DNA from: Mycolicibacterium wolinskyi
GTDB lineage: Bacteria > Actinomycetota > Actinomycetes > Mycobacteriales > Mycobacteriaceae
Length of the DNA: 64,000 nucleotides
Assembly (NCBI RefSeq): GCF_002101965.1
Contig: NZ_LQQA01000017.1
Location: 124,001 to 188,000 of the forward strand
Direction: 5' to 3'
Of this stretch, positions 54,160 to 64,000 are shown piece by piece; the first letter of the stretch is position 1; each line of letters begins with the position of its first letter. Made by a program: the position numbers and the translations under genes. The notes beneath the pieces are model-generated. The model was not told the origin of the DNA and searched no databases. It saw only the letters and a list, made by a program, of their open reading frames with translations.

Positions 54160-55086
54160 TCAGAACAGCGTCGGCAGCGCCAGCGCCGAATCGATCGCCA
54201 AGGCGCAGAACACCACGGCCAGGTAGTTGTTCGACTGCAGGAACAGGCGCAGCGGCTTCACCGGCTCGCCACGCTTGACGCCGGAGTACAGCTGGTGGGC
54301 CATCACCAGGAACCACGCACCGGCCAGCAGCGCGACCGCGCCGTACAGCCAGCCCGTGGCCAGCGCCAGCACCAGCGTGGTCAGCACGGTCAGCCAGGTG
54401 TAGATCAGGATCTGCCGGGTGACCTGACGCTCGGTGGCCACGGCGGGCAGCATCGGCACGCCGGCCGCCTTGTAATCGTCCTTGTAGCGCATCGCGAGTG
54501 CCCAGGTGTGCGGCGGTGTCCAGAAGAAGATGATCGCGAACATCACGAGTGCCGGCCACTGGATCGTGCCGGTGACCGCCGACCAGCCGATCATCACCGG
54601 CATGCATCCGGCCGCCCCGCCCCACACCACGTTCTGCGACGTTCTGCGCTTGAGCAGCAGCGTGTAGACGAAGACGTAGAACAGGATCGTCGCGATCGCG
54701 AGAAGGCCCGACAGCAGGTTGGTGGTCCACCACAGCCAGCAGAACGAGCCAACCGACAGCACCAAACCGAAGATCAGCGCGTGCCGCGTCGGCACCGACG
54801 CTCGGGCCAGCGGCCGCCGCGCGGTGCGTTTCATGACCTTGTCGATGTCGGCGTCGGCCACGCAGTTGAGCGTGTTCGCCCCGGCCGCCGCCAGCATGCC
54901 ACCGACCAACGTGTTCAGGATCAACAGCGGATCGACCGTCCCGCGGTCGGCCAGCAGCATCGCCGGAATGGCGGTGACCAGCAACAGCTCGATCACACGC
55001 GGCTTCGTCAGCGCCAAATAGGCCAGGAACGTGGACCTTATTCGGCTGGGCGCCTCACCGATGAGCCGGCGCTCGCGGATGCTCAC
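54160..55086 (-). CDS. ctaB: Protohaem IX farnesyltransferase (haem O synthase) CtaB
   Basis: 308 residues, nine hydrophobic helices. First aspartate-rich motif NTLNCVADADIDKVMKRTARRPLA (about 73-96) and the second around RYKDDYKAAGVPMLPA are diagnostic for UbiA-type farnesyl transfer to haem. Product is converted by CtaA to haem A. Divergent from tkt, as in M. tuberculosis. Confidence 0.93.
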   Translation of the reverse strand: MSIRERRLIGEAPSRIRSTFLAYLALTKPRVIELLLVTAIPAMLLADRGTVDPLLILNTLVGGMLAAAGANTLNCVADADIDKVMKRTARRPLARASVPTRHALIFGLVLSVGSFCWLWWTTNLLSGLLAIATILFYVFVYTLLLKRRTSQNVVWGGAAGCMPVMIGWSAVTGTIQWPALVMFAIIFFWTPPHTWALAMRYKDDYKAAGVPMLPAVATERQVTRQILIYTWLTVLTTLVLALATGWLYGAVALLAGAWFLVMAHQLYSGVKRGEPVKPLRLFLQSNNYLAVVFCALAIDSALALPTLF

Positions 55087-55304
55087 GCAAATAACTCCTC
55101 GGGTGGCGTCACGTGGCTTCTACTACACACGATGGTAGACGGCGACCTGACGGGCTCCACACCGCAGGGTCCAATCGTGCGGCCGCCCGAGGTGAACGGA
55201 GCCCGAATCGTGCACAACCAGTCTGCGGCGGATGAGTCGCCCGCACTAGGGTGTTTGAAGTAGCAGCAAGTCAAGCGCGAATTATCTGAATGAGGAGCGA
55301 GCAC

Positions 55305-57395
<2,091 letters not shown>

Positions 57396-57421
57396 TCGAG
57401 AACTAGTAGAGAAGGCGAATC

Positions 57422-58537
57422 ATGACTCAGAACCCGAATCTCGCGGCGCTGAGTGCCGCGGGCGTATCCGTATGGCTCGACGACCTCTCCCGTGACCGGC
57501 TCCAGACCGGGAACCTGCAGAACCTGATCGACACCCGCAGCGTTGTGGGCGTCACCACCAATCCGTCGATCTTCCAGGCCGCGCTGTCGAAGGGCACCGC
57601 CTACGACGCACAAGTCAAGGAACTCGCCGAGCGGGGCGCCGACGTGGACGCCACGATCCGCACCGTCACCACCGACGACGTGCGCAACGCCTGCGACGTA
57701 CTGGCCAAGCAGTACGAGGCGTCGGGCGGTGTCGACGGGCGCGTGTCGATCGAGGTCGATCCGCGCCTCGCGCACGACACCGACAAGACGATCCTGCAGG
57801 CGATCGAGCTGTGGAAGATCGTCGACCGGCCGAACCTGCTGATCAAGATCCCGGCGACGCTTGCCGGCCTGCCCGCGATCACCGCGGTGATCGCCGAAGG
57901 CATCTCGGTGAACGTCACGCTGATCTTCTCGGTCGAACGGCACCGTGCGGTGATGGACGCCTACCTCGCCGGCCTCGAGAAGGCCAAGGAGGCGGGCCAC
58001 GATCTGTCCAAGATCCATTCCGTCGCATCGTTCTTCGTGTCCCGGGTGGACACCGAGATCGACGCGCGGCTGGACAAGATCGGCAGCGAGGACGCCCTCG
58101 CCCTGCGCGGGCAGGCGGGCGTCGCCAACGCCCGGCTCGCCTACGCGGCTTACGAAGAGGTGTTCGGCGGCGACCGCTACGCCGCGCTCAAGGCCGACGG
58201 TGCCCGCGTGCAGCGTCCGCTGTGGGCGTCGACCGGTGTCAAGAACCCGGAGTACTCCGACACGCTCTATGTCACCGAACTCGTCGCACCCAACACCGTG
58301 AACACCATGCCGGAGAAGACCCTTGAGGCCGTGGCCGACCACGGCGAGATCACCGGCAACACCGTTTCGGGAACGGCCGCGGCGGCTCAGGAGACCTTCG
58401 ACAAACTGGCCGCGATCGGCATCGACCTGCCCGACGTGTTCAAGGTGCTCGAAGACGAGGGCGTTGAGAAGTTCGAGAAGTCGTGGCAGGAACTGCTCGA
58501 CGCAACCCAAGGTCAACTCGACGCCGCGAAGAAATGA
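57422..58537 (+). CDS. tal: Transaldolase
   Basis: 371 residues. Transaldolase signatures GVTTNPSIFQAALSKG and LLIKIPATLAGLPAITAVIAEG with the Schiff-base Lys, then NVTLIFSVERHRAVMDAYLAG. 26 nt after tkt with AGAGAAGGCG ribosome site; its stop overlaps zwf (ATGA). Transfers three-carbon units between sugar phosphates. Confidence 0.94.
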   Translation: MTQNPNLAALSAAGVSVWLDDLSRDRLQTGNLQNLIDTRSVVGVTTNPSIFQAALSKGTAYDAQVKELAERGADVDATIRTVTTDDVRNACDVLAKQYEASGGVDGRVSIEVDPRLAHDTDKTILQAIELWKIVDRPNLLIKIPATLAGLPAITAVIAEGISVNVTLIFSVERHRAVMDAYLAGLEKAKEAGHDLSKIHSVASFFVSRVDTEIDARLDKIGSEDALALRGQAGVANARLAYAAYEEVFGGDRYAALKADGARVQRPLWASTGVKNPEYSDTLYVTELVAPNTVNTMPEKTLEAVADHGEITGNTVSGTAAAAQETFDKLAAIGIDLPDVFKVLEDEGVEKFEKSWQELLDATQGQLDAAKK

Positions 58538-60084
58538 CAGCGGTCAACGACAAGCCCGAGGTCGCGTGGCGTAATCCGCTGCGCGACAAGCGGGACAAGC
58601 GGATGCCGCGGATCGCCGGGCCGTGTGGCGTCGTGATCTTCGGCGTCACCGGCGATCTGGCCCGCAAGAAACTGATGCCGGCGATCTACGACCTGGCCAA
58701 CCGCGGTCTGCTGCCCGCATCGTTCGCACTCGTCGGGTTCGCCCGCAGGGATTGGGCCGACGAGGACTTCGGCAAGGTCGTCTACGACGCCGTCAAGCAG
58801 CACGCCCGCACGCCGTTCCGCCAGGAGGTCTGGGACCGGCTGGCCGAGGGATTCCGATTCGTCCAGGGCACTTTCGACGACGAGGCGGCGTTCGGCCGGC
58901 TGGCCGAGACACTCGACAAGCTGGACGTCGAGCGCGGCACCGGCGGCAATCACGCCTTCTACCTGTCGATTCCGCCGAACGCATTCCCGCTCGTGTGTGA
59001 GCAGCTGCGTAAGTCGGGCCTCGCCCGGCCGCGCGACGGCCGCTGGAGCCGTGTGGTCATCGAGAAACCGTTCGGCCACGACCTCAAGACCGCCCGCGAG
59101 CTCAACTCGGTGGTCAACAGCGTGTTCCCGGAGGAGTCGGTGTTCCGCATCGACCACTACCTGGGCAAGGAGACGGTCCAGAACATCCTGGCGCTGCGCT
59201 TCGCCAACGCGCTGTACGAACCGATCTGGAACAACAACTACGTCGACCACGTGCAGATCACGATGGCCGAGGACATCGGCCTCGGTGGCCGCGCCGGCTA
59301 TTACGACGGCATCGGCGCGGCGCGCGACGTGATCCAGAACCACCTGTTGCAGCTGCTGGCCCTCACCGCGCTCGAGGAGCCGGTGAGCTTCAGCCCGCAC
59401 GAGCTGCAGACCGAGAAGATCAAGATCCTGTCCGCGGTGAAACTCGCCGAGCCACTGGACGAGACCACCGCACGCGGTCAGTACGCCGCGGGCTGGCAGG
59501 GCGGCGAGAAGGTGGTGGGCCTGCTCGACGAGGAGGGCTTCGCCAAGGACTCCACGACCGAGACCTACGCCGCGATCACCCTCGAGGTGAACACCCGGCG
59601 CTGGGCGGGCGTGCCGTTCTACCTTCGCACCGGAAAACGCCTGGGCCGCAGGGTCACCGAGATCGCGCTGGTGTTCAAGCGGGCACCCCATTTGCCGTTC
59701 GACGCCACCATGACCGAGGAACTGGGCCAGAACGCCCTGGTGATCCGGGTGCAGCCCGACGAGGGCATCACCCTGCGCTTCGGCTCCAAGGTGCCCGGCA
59801 GCGCGATGGAAGTCCGCGACGTCAACATGGACTTCTCTTACGGGTCGGCGTTCGCCGAGGACTCACCAGAGGCCTACGAGCGGCTCATCCTCGATGTGCT
59901 GCTCGGCGAACCGTCGCTGTTCCCGGTCAACGCCGAAGTCGAATTGTCTTGGGAGATCCTCGATCCCGTGCTCGACTACTGGGCGGCCAACGGCAAACCC
60001 GAGCCATACGAATCGGGTACGTGGGGTCCGCCGTCAGCCGATGAGATGTTGCGCCGCACGGGCCGGGAATGGAGGCGTCCCTAG
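58534..60084 (+). CDS. zwf: Glucose-6-phosphate 1-dehydrogenase
   Basis: 516 residues from MTAVNDKPEVAWRNPLRD, ATG inside the tal stop. NADP loop IFGVTGDLARKKLMPAIY, active-site FRIDHYLGKETVQN with catalytic His, and C-terminal WEILDPVLDYWAANG. Rv1447c (zwf2)-like by sequence and position. Makes 6-phosphogluconolactone and reducing power, for NADP or F420-linked needs. Confidence 0.94.
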   Translation: MTAVNDKPEVAWRNPLRDKRDKRMPRIAGPCGVVIFGVTGDLARKKLMPAIYDLANRGLLPASFALVGFARRDWADEDFGKVVYDAVKQHARTPFRQEVWDRLAEGFRFVQGTFDDEAAFGRLAETLDKLDVERGTGGNHAFYLSIPPNAFPLVCEQLRKSGLARPRDGRWSRVVIEKPFGHDLKTARELNSVVNSVFPEESVFRIDHYLGKETVQNILALRFANALYEPIWNNNYVDHVQITMAEDIGLGGRAGYYDGIGAARDVIQNHLLQLLALTALEEPVSFSPHELQTEKIKILSAVKLAEPLDETTARGQYAAGWQGGEKVVGLLDEEGFAKDSTTETYAAITLEVNTRRWAGVPFYLRTGKRLGRRVTEIALVFKRAPHLPFDATMTEELGQNALVIRVQPDEGITLRFGSKVPGSAMEVRDVNMDFSYGSAFAEDSPEAYERLILDVLLGEPSLFPVNAEVELSWEILDPVLDYWAANGKPEPYESGTWGPPSADEMLRRTGREWRRP

Positions 60085-60086
60085 AG

Positions 60087-60998
60087 ATGATTGTCGACCT
60101 GCCCGACACCACCACGAACAACGTCAACAAGAAGATCACCGGACTGCGTGAAGAGGGCGGCGCGCTCACGCTCAGCCGGGTGTTGACGCTCGTCATCGCG
60201 CCGGACACCGAGGACATCGTCGAGGATTCCATCGAGGCCGCGAATTTCGCGAGCCGCGAGCATCCCTGCCGCGTGATCGTCGTGGTCCCCGGCGACCCGA
60301 ACGCCGACTCACCGCGCCTCGACGCGCAGCTGCGCGTCGGTCACGACGCGGGTGCCGGCGAAGTCGTCGTCCTCAAGCTGTCCGGTGAACTGTCCGGTCA
60401 TGCCAGCAGCGTGGTGCTGCCCTTCCTGTTGCCCGACACCCCGGTGGTGGCCTGGTGGCCCGCCGTGGCACCGAAGGTGCCCGCACAGGACCCGTTGGGC
60501 AAGTTGGCGATCCGCCGGATCACCGACGCCACCAACGGCGCCGATCCGCTGGCCTGCATCAAGAGCAGACTGGCCGGTTACACCCCGGGCGACACCGATC
60601 TGGCCTGGAGCCGCGTCACGTACTGGCGGGCGCTGTTGGCCGCCGCGGTCGACCAGCCGCCCCACGAGCCGATCACGTCGGCAGTGGTGTCGGGGCTCAA
60701 GGGTGAGCCCGCACTCGACATCCTGGCCGGCTGGCTGGCCAACCGGATCGACGGGCCCGTCACCCGGGCGGTCGGTGAGTTGAAGGTCGAGCTCACGCGG
60801 CCGAGCGAAACCGTCACGCTGGTGCGTCCGCAAACCGGCATCACCGCGACGCTGAGCCGCACCGGGCGCCCGGACTCGCTACTGCCGTTGGCCCGCAGAG
60901 AGGCCAAGGAATGTCTGGCCGAGGATCTGCGGCGGCTCGACGCCGACGAGATCTACCGCAACGCACTGCAAGGCATCGACAAGGTCCAATACGTATGA
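60087..60998 (+). CDS. opcA: Glucose-6-phosphate dehydrogenase assembly protein OpcA
   Basis: 303 residues from MIVDLPDTTTNNVNKKI, 2 nt after zwf. OpcA-type stretches LRLDAQ-like SPRLDAQLRVGHDAGAGEVVVLKLSG, LPFLLPDTPVVAWWP and DLAWSRVTYWRALLAAAVDQPP. Needed to assemble or redox-activate G6PDH in actinobacteria and cyanobacteria. Stop overlaps the pgl start (ATGA). Confidence 0.93.
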   Translation: MIVDLPDTTTNNVNKKITGLREEGGALTLSRVLTLVIAPDTEDIVEDSIEAANFASREHPCRVIVVVPGDPNADSPRLDAQLRVGHDAGAGEVVVLKLSGELSGHASSVVLPFLLPDTPVVAWWPAVAPKVPAQDPLGKLAIRRITDATNGADPLACIKSRLAGYTPGDTDLAWSRVTYWRALLAAAVDQPPHEPITSAVVSGLKGEPALDILAGWLANRIDGPVTRAVGELKVELTRPSETVTLVRPQTGITATLSRTGRPDSLLPLARREAKECLAEDLRRLDADEIYRNALQGIDKVQYV

Positions 60999-61729
60999 GC
61001 GACACAGTCATCGAACGCTATCCCGACACCGCTGCGCTCGTGGCGGCCGCAGGTGACCGGCTGGTGGAAGCCATCAAGTCGGCGATCACCGCGCGGGGCC
61101 AGGCCACGATCGTGTTGACCGGTGGCGGCACCGGCATCGGCATGCTCAAGCGTGTCGGCGAGCGCAGCTCCGAGATCGACTGGGCGAAGGTGCACCTCTA
61201 CTGGGGCGACGAGCGCTTCGTACCGCAGGACGACGACGAGCGCAACGACAAGCAGGCCCGTGAGGCGCTGCTCGACCACCTCGACATCCCGGCCGTCAAC
61301 GTGCACGCGATGGCGGCCAGCGACGGTGAGTTCGGCGACGACCTCGACGCCGCGGCCGAGGGCTACGCGCAGCTGCTCGCGGCCAACTTCGACGCCCCAG
61401 GGCCCGAGTTCGACGTACACCTGCTCGGCATGGGCGGTGAGGGGCACATCAACTCGCTGTTCCCGGACACCGCCGCGGTGCGGGAGACCGCACGGCTCGT
61501 GGTCGGTGTCACCGACTCCCCCAAGCCGCCGCCTCGGCGAATCTCGTTGACGCTGCCCGCCGTCCAGAGCGCGCGGGAGGTGTGGCTGGTGGTGTCCGGC
61601 GAGGCCAAGGCCGATGCGGTGGCCGCCGCCGTCGGCGGTGCCGATCCGGTCGACGTGCCTGCGGCAGGCGGGATCGGGCGGGAAAAGACGGTGTGGCTGC
61701 TCGACGAGGCCGCGGCCGCCAAGCTGTAG
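60995..61729 (+). CDS. pgl: 6-phosphogluconolactonase
   Basis: 244 residues from MSDTVIERYPDTAALV. Sugar-phosphate isomerase-like fold with VLTGGGTGIGML, VHLYWGDERFVPQDDDERND, HLLGMGGEGHINSLFPDT and the final AGGIGREKTVWLLDEAAA. Hydrolyses the lactone made by Zwf. Last gene of the operon. Confidence 0.93.
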   Translation: MSDTVIERYPDTAALVAAAGDRLVEAIKSAITARGQATIVLTGGGTGIGMLKRVGERSSEIDWAKVHLYWGDERFVPQDDDERNDKQAREALLDHLDIPAVNVHAMAASDGEFGDDLDAAAEGYAQLLAANFDAPGPEFDVHLLGMGGEGHINSLFPDTAAVRETARLVVGVTDSPKPPPRRISLTLPAVQSAREVWLVVSGEAKADAVAAAVGGADPVDVPAAGGIGREKTVWLLDEAAAAKL

Positions 61730-61738
61730 CGCCCTCGG

Positions 61739-61876
61739 TCAGTCCCCGGTGGCTGCGCCGTGATCGGTGTGCCCATCGGCCAGCGCCTCGGCGTAGCCGG
61801 CCAGATAGTCGGCCGGGTCGCGGTCGGCGTCCGCCCGATCACGACGCCAGGATCGAAGCTCGCAGAATTGCCGCAC
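61739..61876 (-). CDS. Possible small protein of 45 residues
   Basis: Frame from a GTG at 61876 to TGA at 61739, encoding MRQFCELRSWRRDRADADRD and then PADYLAGYAEALADGHTDHG, a plausible amphipathic helix, with good third-position G/C. No clear ribosome site and no recognised family. It lies alone between pgl and the Rv1444c-like gene. May be real or chance. Confidence 0.3.
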   Translation of the reverse strand: MRQFCELRSWRRDRADADRDPADYLAGYAEALADGHTDHGAATGD

Positions 61877-61931
61877 AGCAATTCAGACGCGCTGGGGCCG
61901 CATTCGGTTCCCTACCGCCATACTGTTCGAC

Positions 61932-62309
61932 ATGGCAGACAAAGGGGACGGCCGTGTTCGCCCGGCCTCGGGACGGCAGCGAATCAAGACCCTGACGCAG
62001 GCTGCGCTCAATGCCGACATGACCGTCGAACAGGTCGACACGCTGCTGACCGATCTCAGCAACACACTGGTCGATCTCAACAAGTCCACCGGCGGTCTCG
62101 ACGCCACGCTCGACCGGTTCAACGCCACGATCACCCGCATCGATGAACTCGCACCACGGCTCATCGGCGTGGTTGAGCGGCTGGAGGCCATCGTCGATCG
62201 CGTGGAGGTCATCGTGGGGATCGGTGAAGCCGTGATGTCGCCGCTCGCGGTCACCGAGAATGCGGTTCGCGGCGTGGTCAAGGCGATTCGCGGCCGTACT
62301 CATCTGTAG
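61932..62309 (+). CDS. Small coiled-coil-like protein (Rv1444c-like)
   Basis: 125 residues: basic N-terminus (MADKGDGRVRPASGRQRIK), then long amphipathic helices with heptad-like hydrophobic spacing (VEQVDTLLTDLSNTLVDLNK, LDATLDRFNATITRIDELAPRLIGVVERLEAIVDRV). No catalytic motif. Position after pgl corresponds to Rv1444c. Its last 32 bp overlap the 3' end of the opposite-strand ABC ATPase gene. Function unknown. Confidence 0.65.
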   Translation: MADKGDGRVRPASGRQRIKTLTQAALNADMTVEQVDTLLTDLSNTLVDLNKSTGGLDATLDRFNATITRIDELAPRLIGVVERLEAIVDRVEVIVGIGEAVMSPLAVTENAVRGVVKAIRGRTHL

Positions 62310-63651
62310 ACAGCCGGCCGTCGGCCAGCCGGACCGTGCGCACGCAGTTGCCTGCCGCCAGCTCGGCGTCGTGGGTGATCATCAGCACGGCCAAGCCCCG
62401 GTCCATTTCCCGTTCCAGGACGTCCATCACCGTCGCGGCCGCGGCGGGGTCCAGCGCCGACGTTATCTCGTCGCACACCAACACTTTCGGCGCGTATGCG
62501 AGGGCGCGCGCGATCGCGACACGTTGGCGTTGGCCACCCGACAGCATGTGCGGATAGCGCTTGGCGAAGTCGTCGGGCAACCCCACCCGGGCCAGCACAT
62601 CGGCCACCGCGCCCCGATGTCCGTTGCTGCGCAGCGCCCGGTCGAGGGTCGCGCCGACGGTGCGCCTCGGGTTGAGCGTGGCAGCGGGGTCCTGCGGCAC
62701 GAGTTGGATCGCCATCTTGTCCGATCGTGACCGGCGGTGCAGTGGCTGCGCCAAAGCCGTTCCGCCCAGCACGATCTCGCCGCCGTCCGCGACGACCTGA
62801 CCGGTCAGCGCCCGGGCGAACGTCGATTTCCCGGCACCGGAATCGCCCACCAGCGCGACGGCTGATCCGGCCCCGAGGGTCAGGCCTGCCTCGTCGAGAA
62901 CCCGGTGGGCGCCGAACGTCACCGTGAGCCGGCGTACCTCAAGGACGTCACGCCCGGTGGGCCGGCGTTTCGGCGCATCGCGCACGGGGGGTGTGGGGGC
63001 GGCGGCCGCGCCGAGTTCGACGACGTGATCGGCAACCGTCGCCGCCGTGCCGGTCGTGTGTGCGGTGACGAGGACGGCGACCCGGCGGTCGCTCGCCCAG
63101 GTGCGGATGAGCGTGGCGATGTCGTCGCGGAGGGGCTGGTGGAGTCCGGCGAAAGGTTCGTCCAGCACGAGAACCGGGGTCAGCCGGGACATGGCACGGG
63201 CGAGGGCGACCCGGCGCTGCTGGCCGCCCGACAGGCGTACCGCCCGACGTGTCGCCAACCCGTGGTCGAGTTGCACCATGTCCAGTAGCTCGGTCACGGA
63301 AGGCGCGTCGGGATGGGCGAGTTCGGTGAGCAGATTCGTCACGGTCGCGGCGGGGTTGAGTGCGGACCCGGGATCCTGACCCACGTAGGCGATCCGGCTG
63401 CGCCGCAAGGCGCGCAGCGCACGGCGATCGAGCGCGGCGACCTCGATGTCGCCGACTCGCGCGCCGCCGCTCAGTGTCGTGCCCGCCGGCAGATCGCCCA
63501 CCAGACTTCGGCACACGAGCGACTTGCCGCCTCCCGAAGGCGCGATGAGCGCGGTCACCGTCGAGGCTTCGAGATCCAGATCGACGGGCCCGGCGAGGAT
63601 TCGGCCGGACGCCGCGGTGATCGTAAGCGCGCTGGCGGCAACGACACTCAT
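62278..63651 (-). CDS. Peptide/nickel-type ABC transporter ATPase with two fused NBDs
   Basis: 457 residues with two complete ABC domains in one chain: NBD1 Walker A APSGGGKSLVCRSL, signature LSGGQQRRVALARA, Walker B VLVLDEPFAGLH; NBD2 Walker A GDSGAGKSTFARAL, signature LSGGQRQRVAIARA, Walker B VLVCDEITSALD. Both resemble DppD/DppF. The start overlaps the stop of the permease gene, so the two form one dipeptide- or metal-type transporter that continues out of the window. Confidence 0.87.
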   Translation of the reverse strand: MSVVAASALTITAASGRILAGPVDLDLEASTVTALIAPSGGGKSLVCRSLVGDLPAGTTLSGGARVGDIEVAALDRRALRALRRSRIAYVGQDPGSALNPAATVTNLLTELAHPDAPSVTELLDMVQLDHGLATRRAVRLSGGQQRRVALARAMSRLTPVLVLDEPFAGLHQPLRDDIATLIRTWASDRRVAVLVTAHTTGTAATVADHVVELGAAAAPTPPVRDAPKRRPTGRDVLEVRRLTVTFGAHRVLDEAGLTLGAGSAVALVGDSGAGKSTFARALTGQVVADGGEIVLGGTALAQPLHRRSRSDKMAIQLVPQDPAATLNPRRTVGATLDRALRSNGHRGAVADVLARVGLPDDFAKRYPHMLSGGQRQRVAIARALAYAPKVLVCDEITSALDPAAAATVMDVLEREMDRGLAVLMITHDAELAAGNCVRTVRLADGRLSTDEYGRESP

Positions 63652-64000
63652 GACCGTTCCCCCGATTGCCGGTTGCGCACGAGTACCGCGATGTTGACCG
63701 ACACCGCGAGCACGGCGATCGCCACGGCGGGAGCCACGACAGCGGCGGGGTTGAGCAGCACCCCCGACGCGTTCTCGCGCACCATGACGGCCCAGTTCGC
63801 CCCGCCGACCGCGGGAATGAGCTGCAGGAAGGCCGCGGTGCTCACCACATAGATGGCCTCGACATAACGTAGCCCGAACTGCGTCGCGATTGTGTCGCGC
63901 AAGTTGGGCAACACCTGTCCGAAGACGAGATACGGCAACCGCTCTCCTGCCGCCTCGGCCACCTGGACGTAACCGCTGGCCGCGACGGATGACGCCGCGC
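63648..64000 (-). CDS. DppC-type ABC permease, C-terminal part (gene continues beyond the window)
   Basis: The frame is open to the end of the window. Visible are the EAA-like loop YVQVAEAAGERLPYLVFGQVLPNL, a helix YVEAIYVVSTAAFLQLI, the loop ANWAVMVRENASGVLLNP typical of DppB/DppC permeases, and the last TM VVAPAVAIAVLAVSVNIAVLV. ATGA overlap with the fused ATPase gene. The apparent Met at 63962 is internal. Confidence 0.8.
   Translation of the reverse strand, partial: AASSVAASGYVQVAEAAGERLPYLVFGQVLPNLRDTIATQFGLRYVEAIYVVSTAAFLQLIPAVGGANWAVMVRENASGVLLNPAAVVAPAVAIAVLAVSVNIAVLVRNRQSGERS

Overview
The window is high-GC actinobacterial DNA and almost certainly comes from a rapidly growing mycobacterium (Mycolicibacterium-type). 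The evidence is an MAS-type polyketide synthase with PapA, FadD/FAAL, MmpL and DrrABC neighbours, an IdeR-like iron box, and a conserved backbone that follows the Mycobacterium tuberculosis order Rv1474c to Rv1444c read backwards. That backbone is TetR, Rv1473A-like HTH, ABC-F (Rv1473), echA12 (Rv1472), trxA, Rv1466-sufU-sufS-sufC-sufD-sufB-sufR (Rv1466 to Rv1460), mptB (Rv1459c), an ABC exporter (Rv1458c/Rv1457c), ctaA, qor, ctaB, tkt, tal, zwf, opcA, pgl and an Rv1444c-like gene. Gene correspondences are from knowledge of that gene order and protein families, not from a search.

Three blocks interrupt this backbone. (1) About 2.4-26.2 kb: a lipid-biosynthesis and export island between the ABC-F gene and echA12. 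It holds a fatty-acyl-AMP ligase, a GT2 glycosyltransferase, DrrABC-type transporter genes, an MmpL transporter, a GT1 glycosyltransferase, two tandem WS/DGAT-like acyltransferases, a PapA3-like acyltransferase, a 2110-residue KS-AT-DH-ER-KR-ACP synthase, and a membrane-anchored A-T-TE NRPS-like protein preceded by a 15/19 match to the IdeR box. A decayed, frameshifted copy of the echA12 3' end lies at the far edge of the island, so the block is bracketed by direct repeats about 24.0 kb apart, a scar of its insertion. (2) About 27.5-31.9 kb: an ECF sigma/zinc anti-sigma pair next to trxA, a MarR-GNAT fusion, an HNH endonuclease followed by two tandem tRNA genes (one His, one with a CAG anticodon but no long variable arm), and two uncharacterised genes. 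(3) About 42.7-51.7 kb: a sugar or polyol catabolic cluster with a DeoR regulator, IMPase-like phosphatase, BtpA/SgcQ-family protein, FGGY kinase, SDR and a complete CUT1 ABC importer, with TGTGA/TCACA operator-like palindromes in front of both transcription units.

How the genes may work together: in the island the FAAL would load a fatty acid on the Pks, which should make a methyl-branched acyl chain; the three HxxxD acyltransferases would move acyl groups onto a carrier, probably a sugar supplied or modified by the two glycosyltransferases; MmpL and DrrABC would export the product. The A-T-TE enzyme has lost the A-domain aspartate that binds an alpha-amino group, so it probably activates a non-amino acid. 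The right-hand part is housekeeping: Fe-S assembly under SufR, mannan elongation (MptB), haem A synthesis (CtaA/CtaB) and an overlapping pentose-phosphate operon (tkt-tal-zwf-opcA-pgl). The window ends inside a peptide-type ABC transporter. No IS element, integrase, CRISPR array or rRNA was seen.
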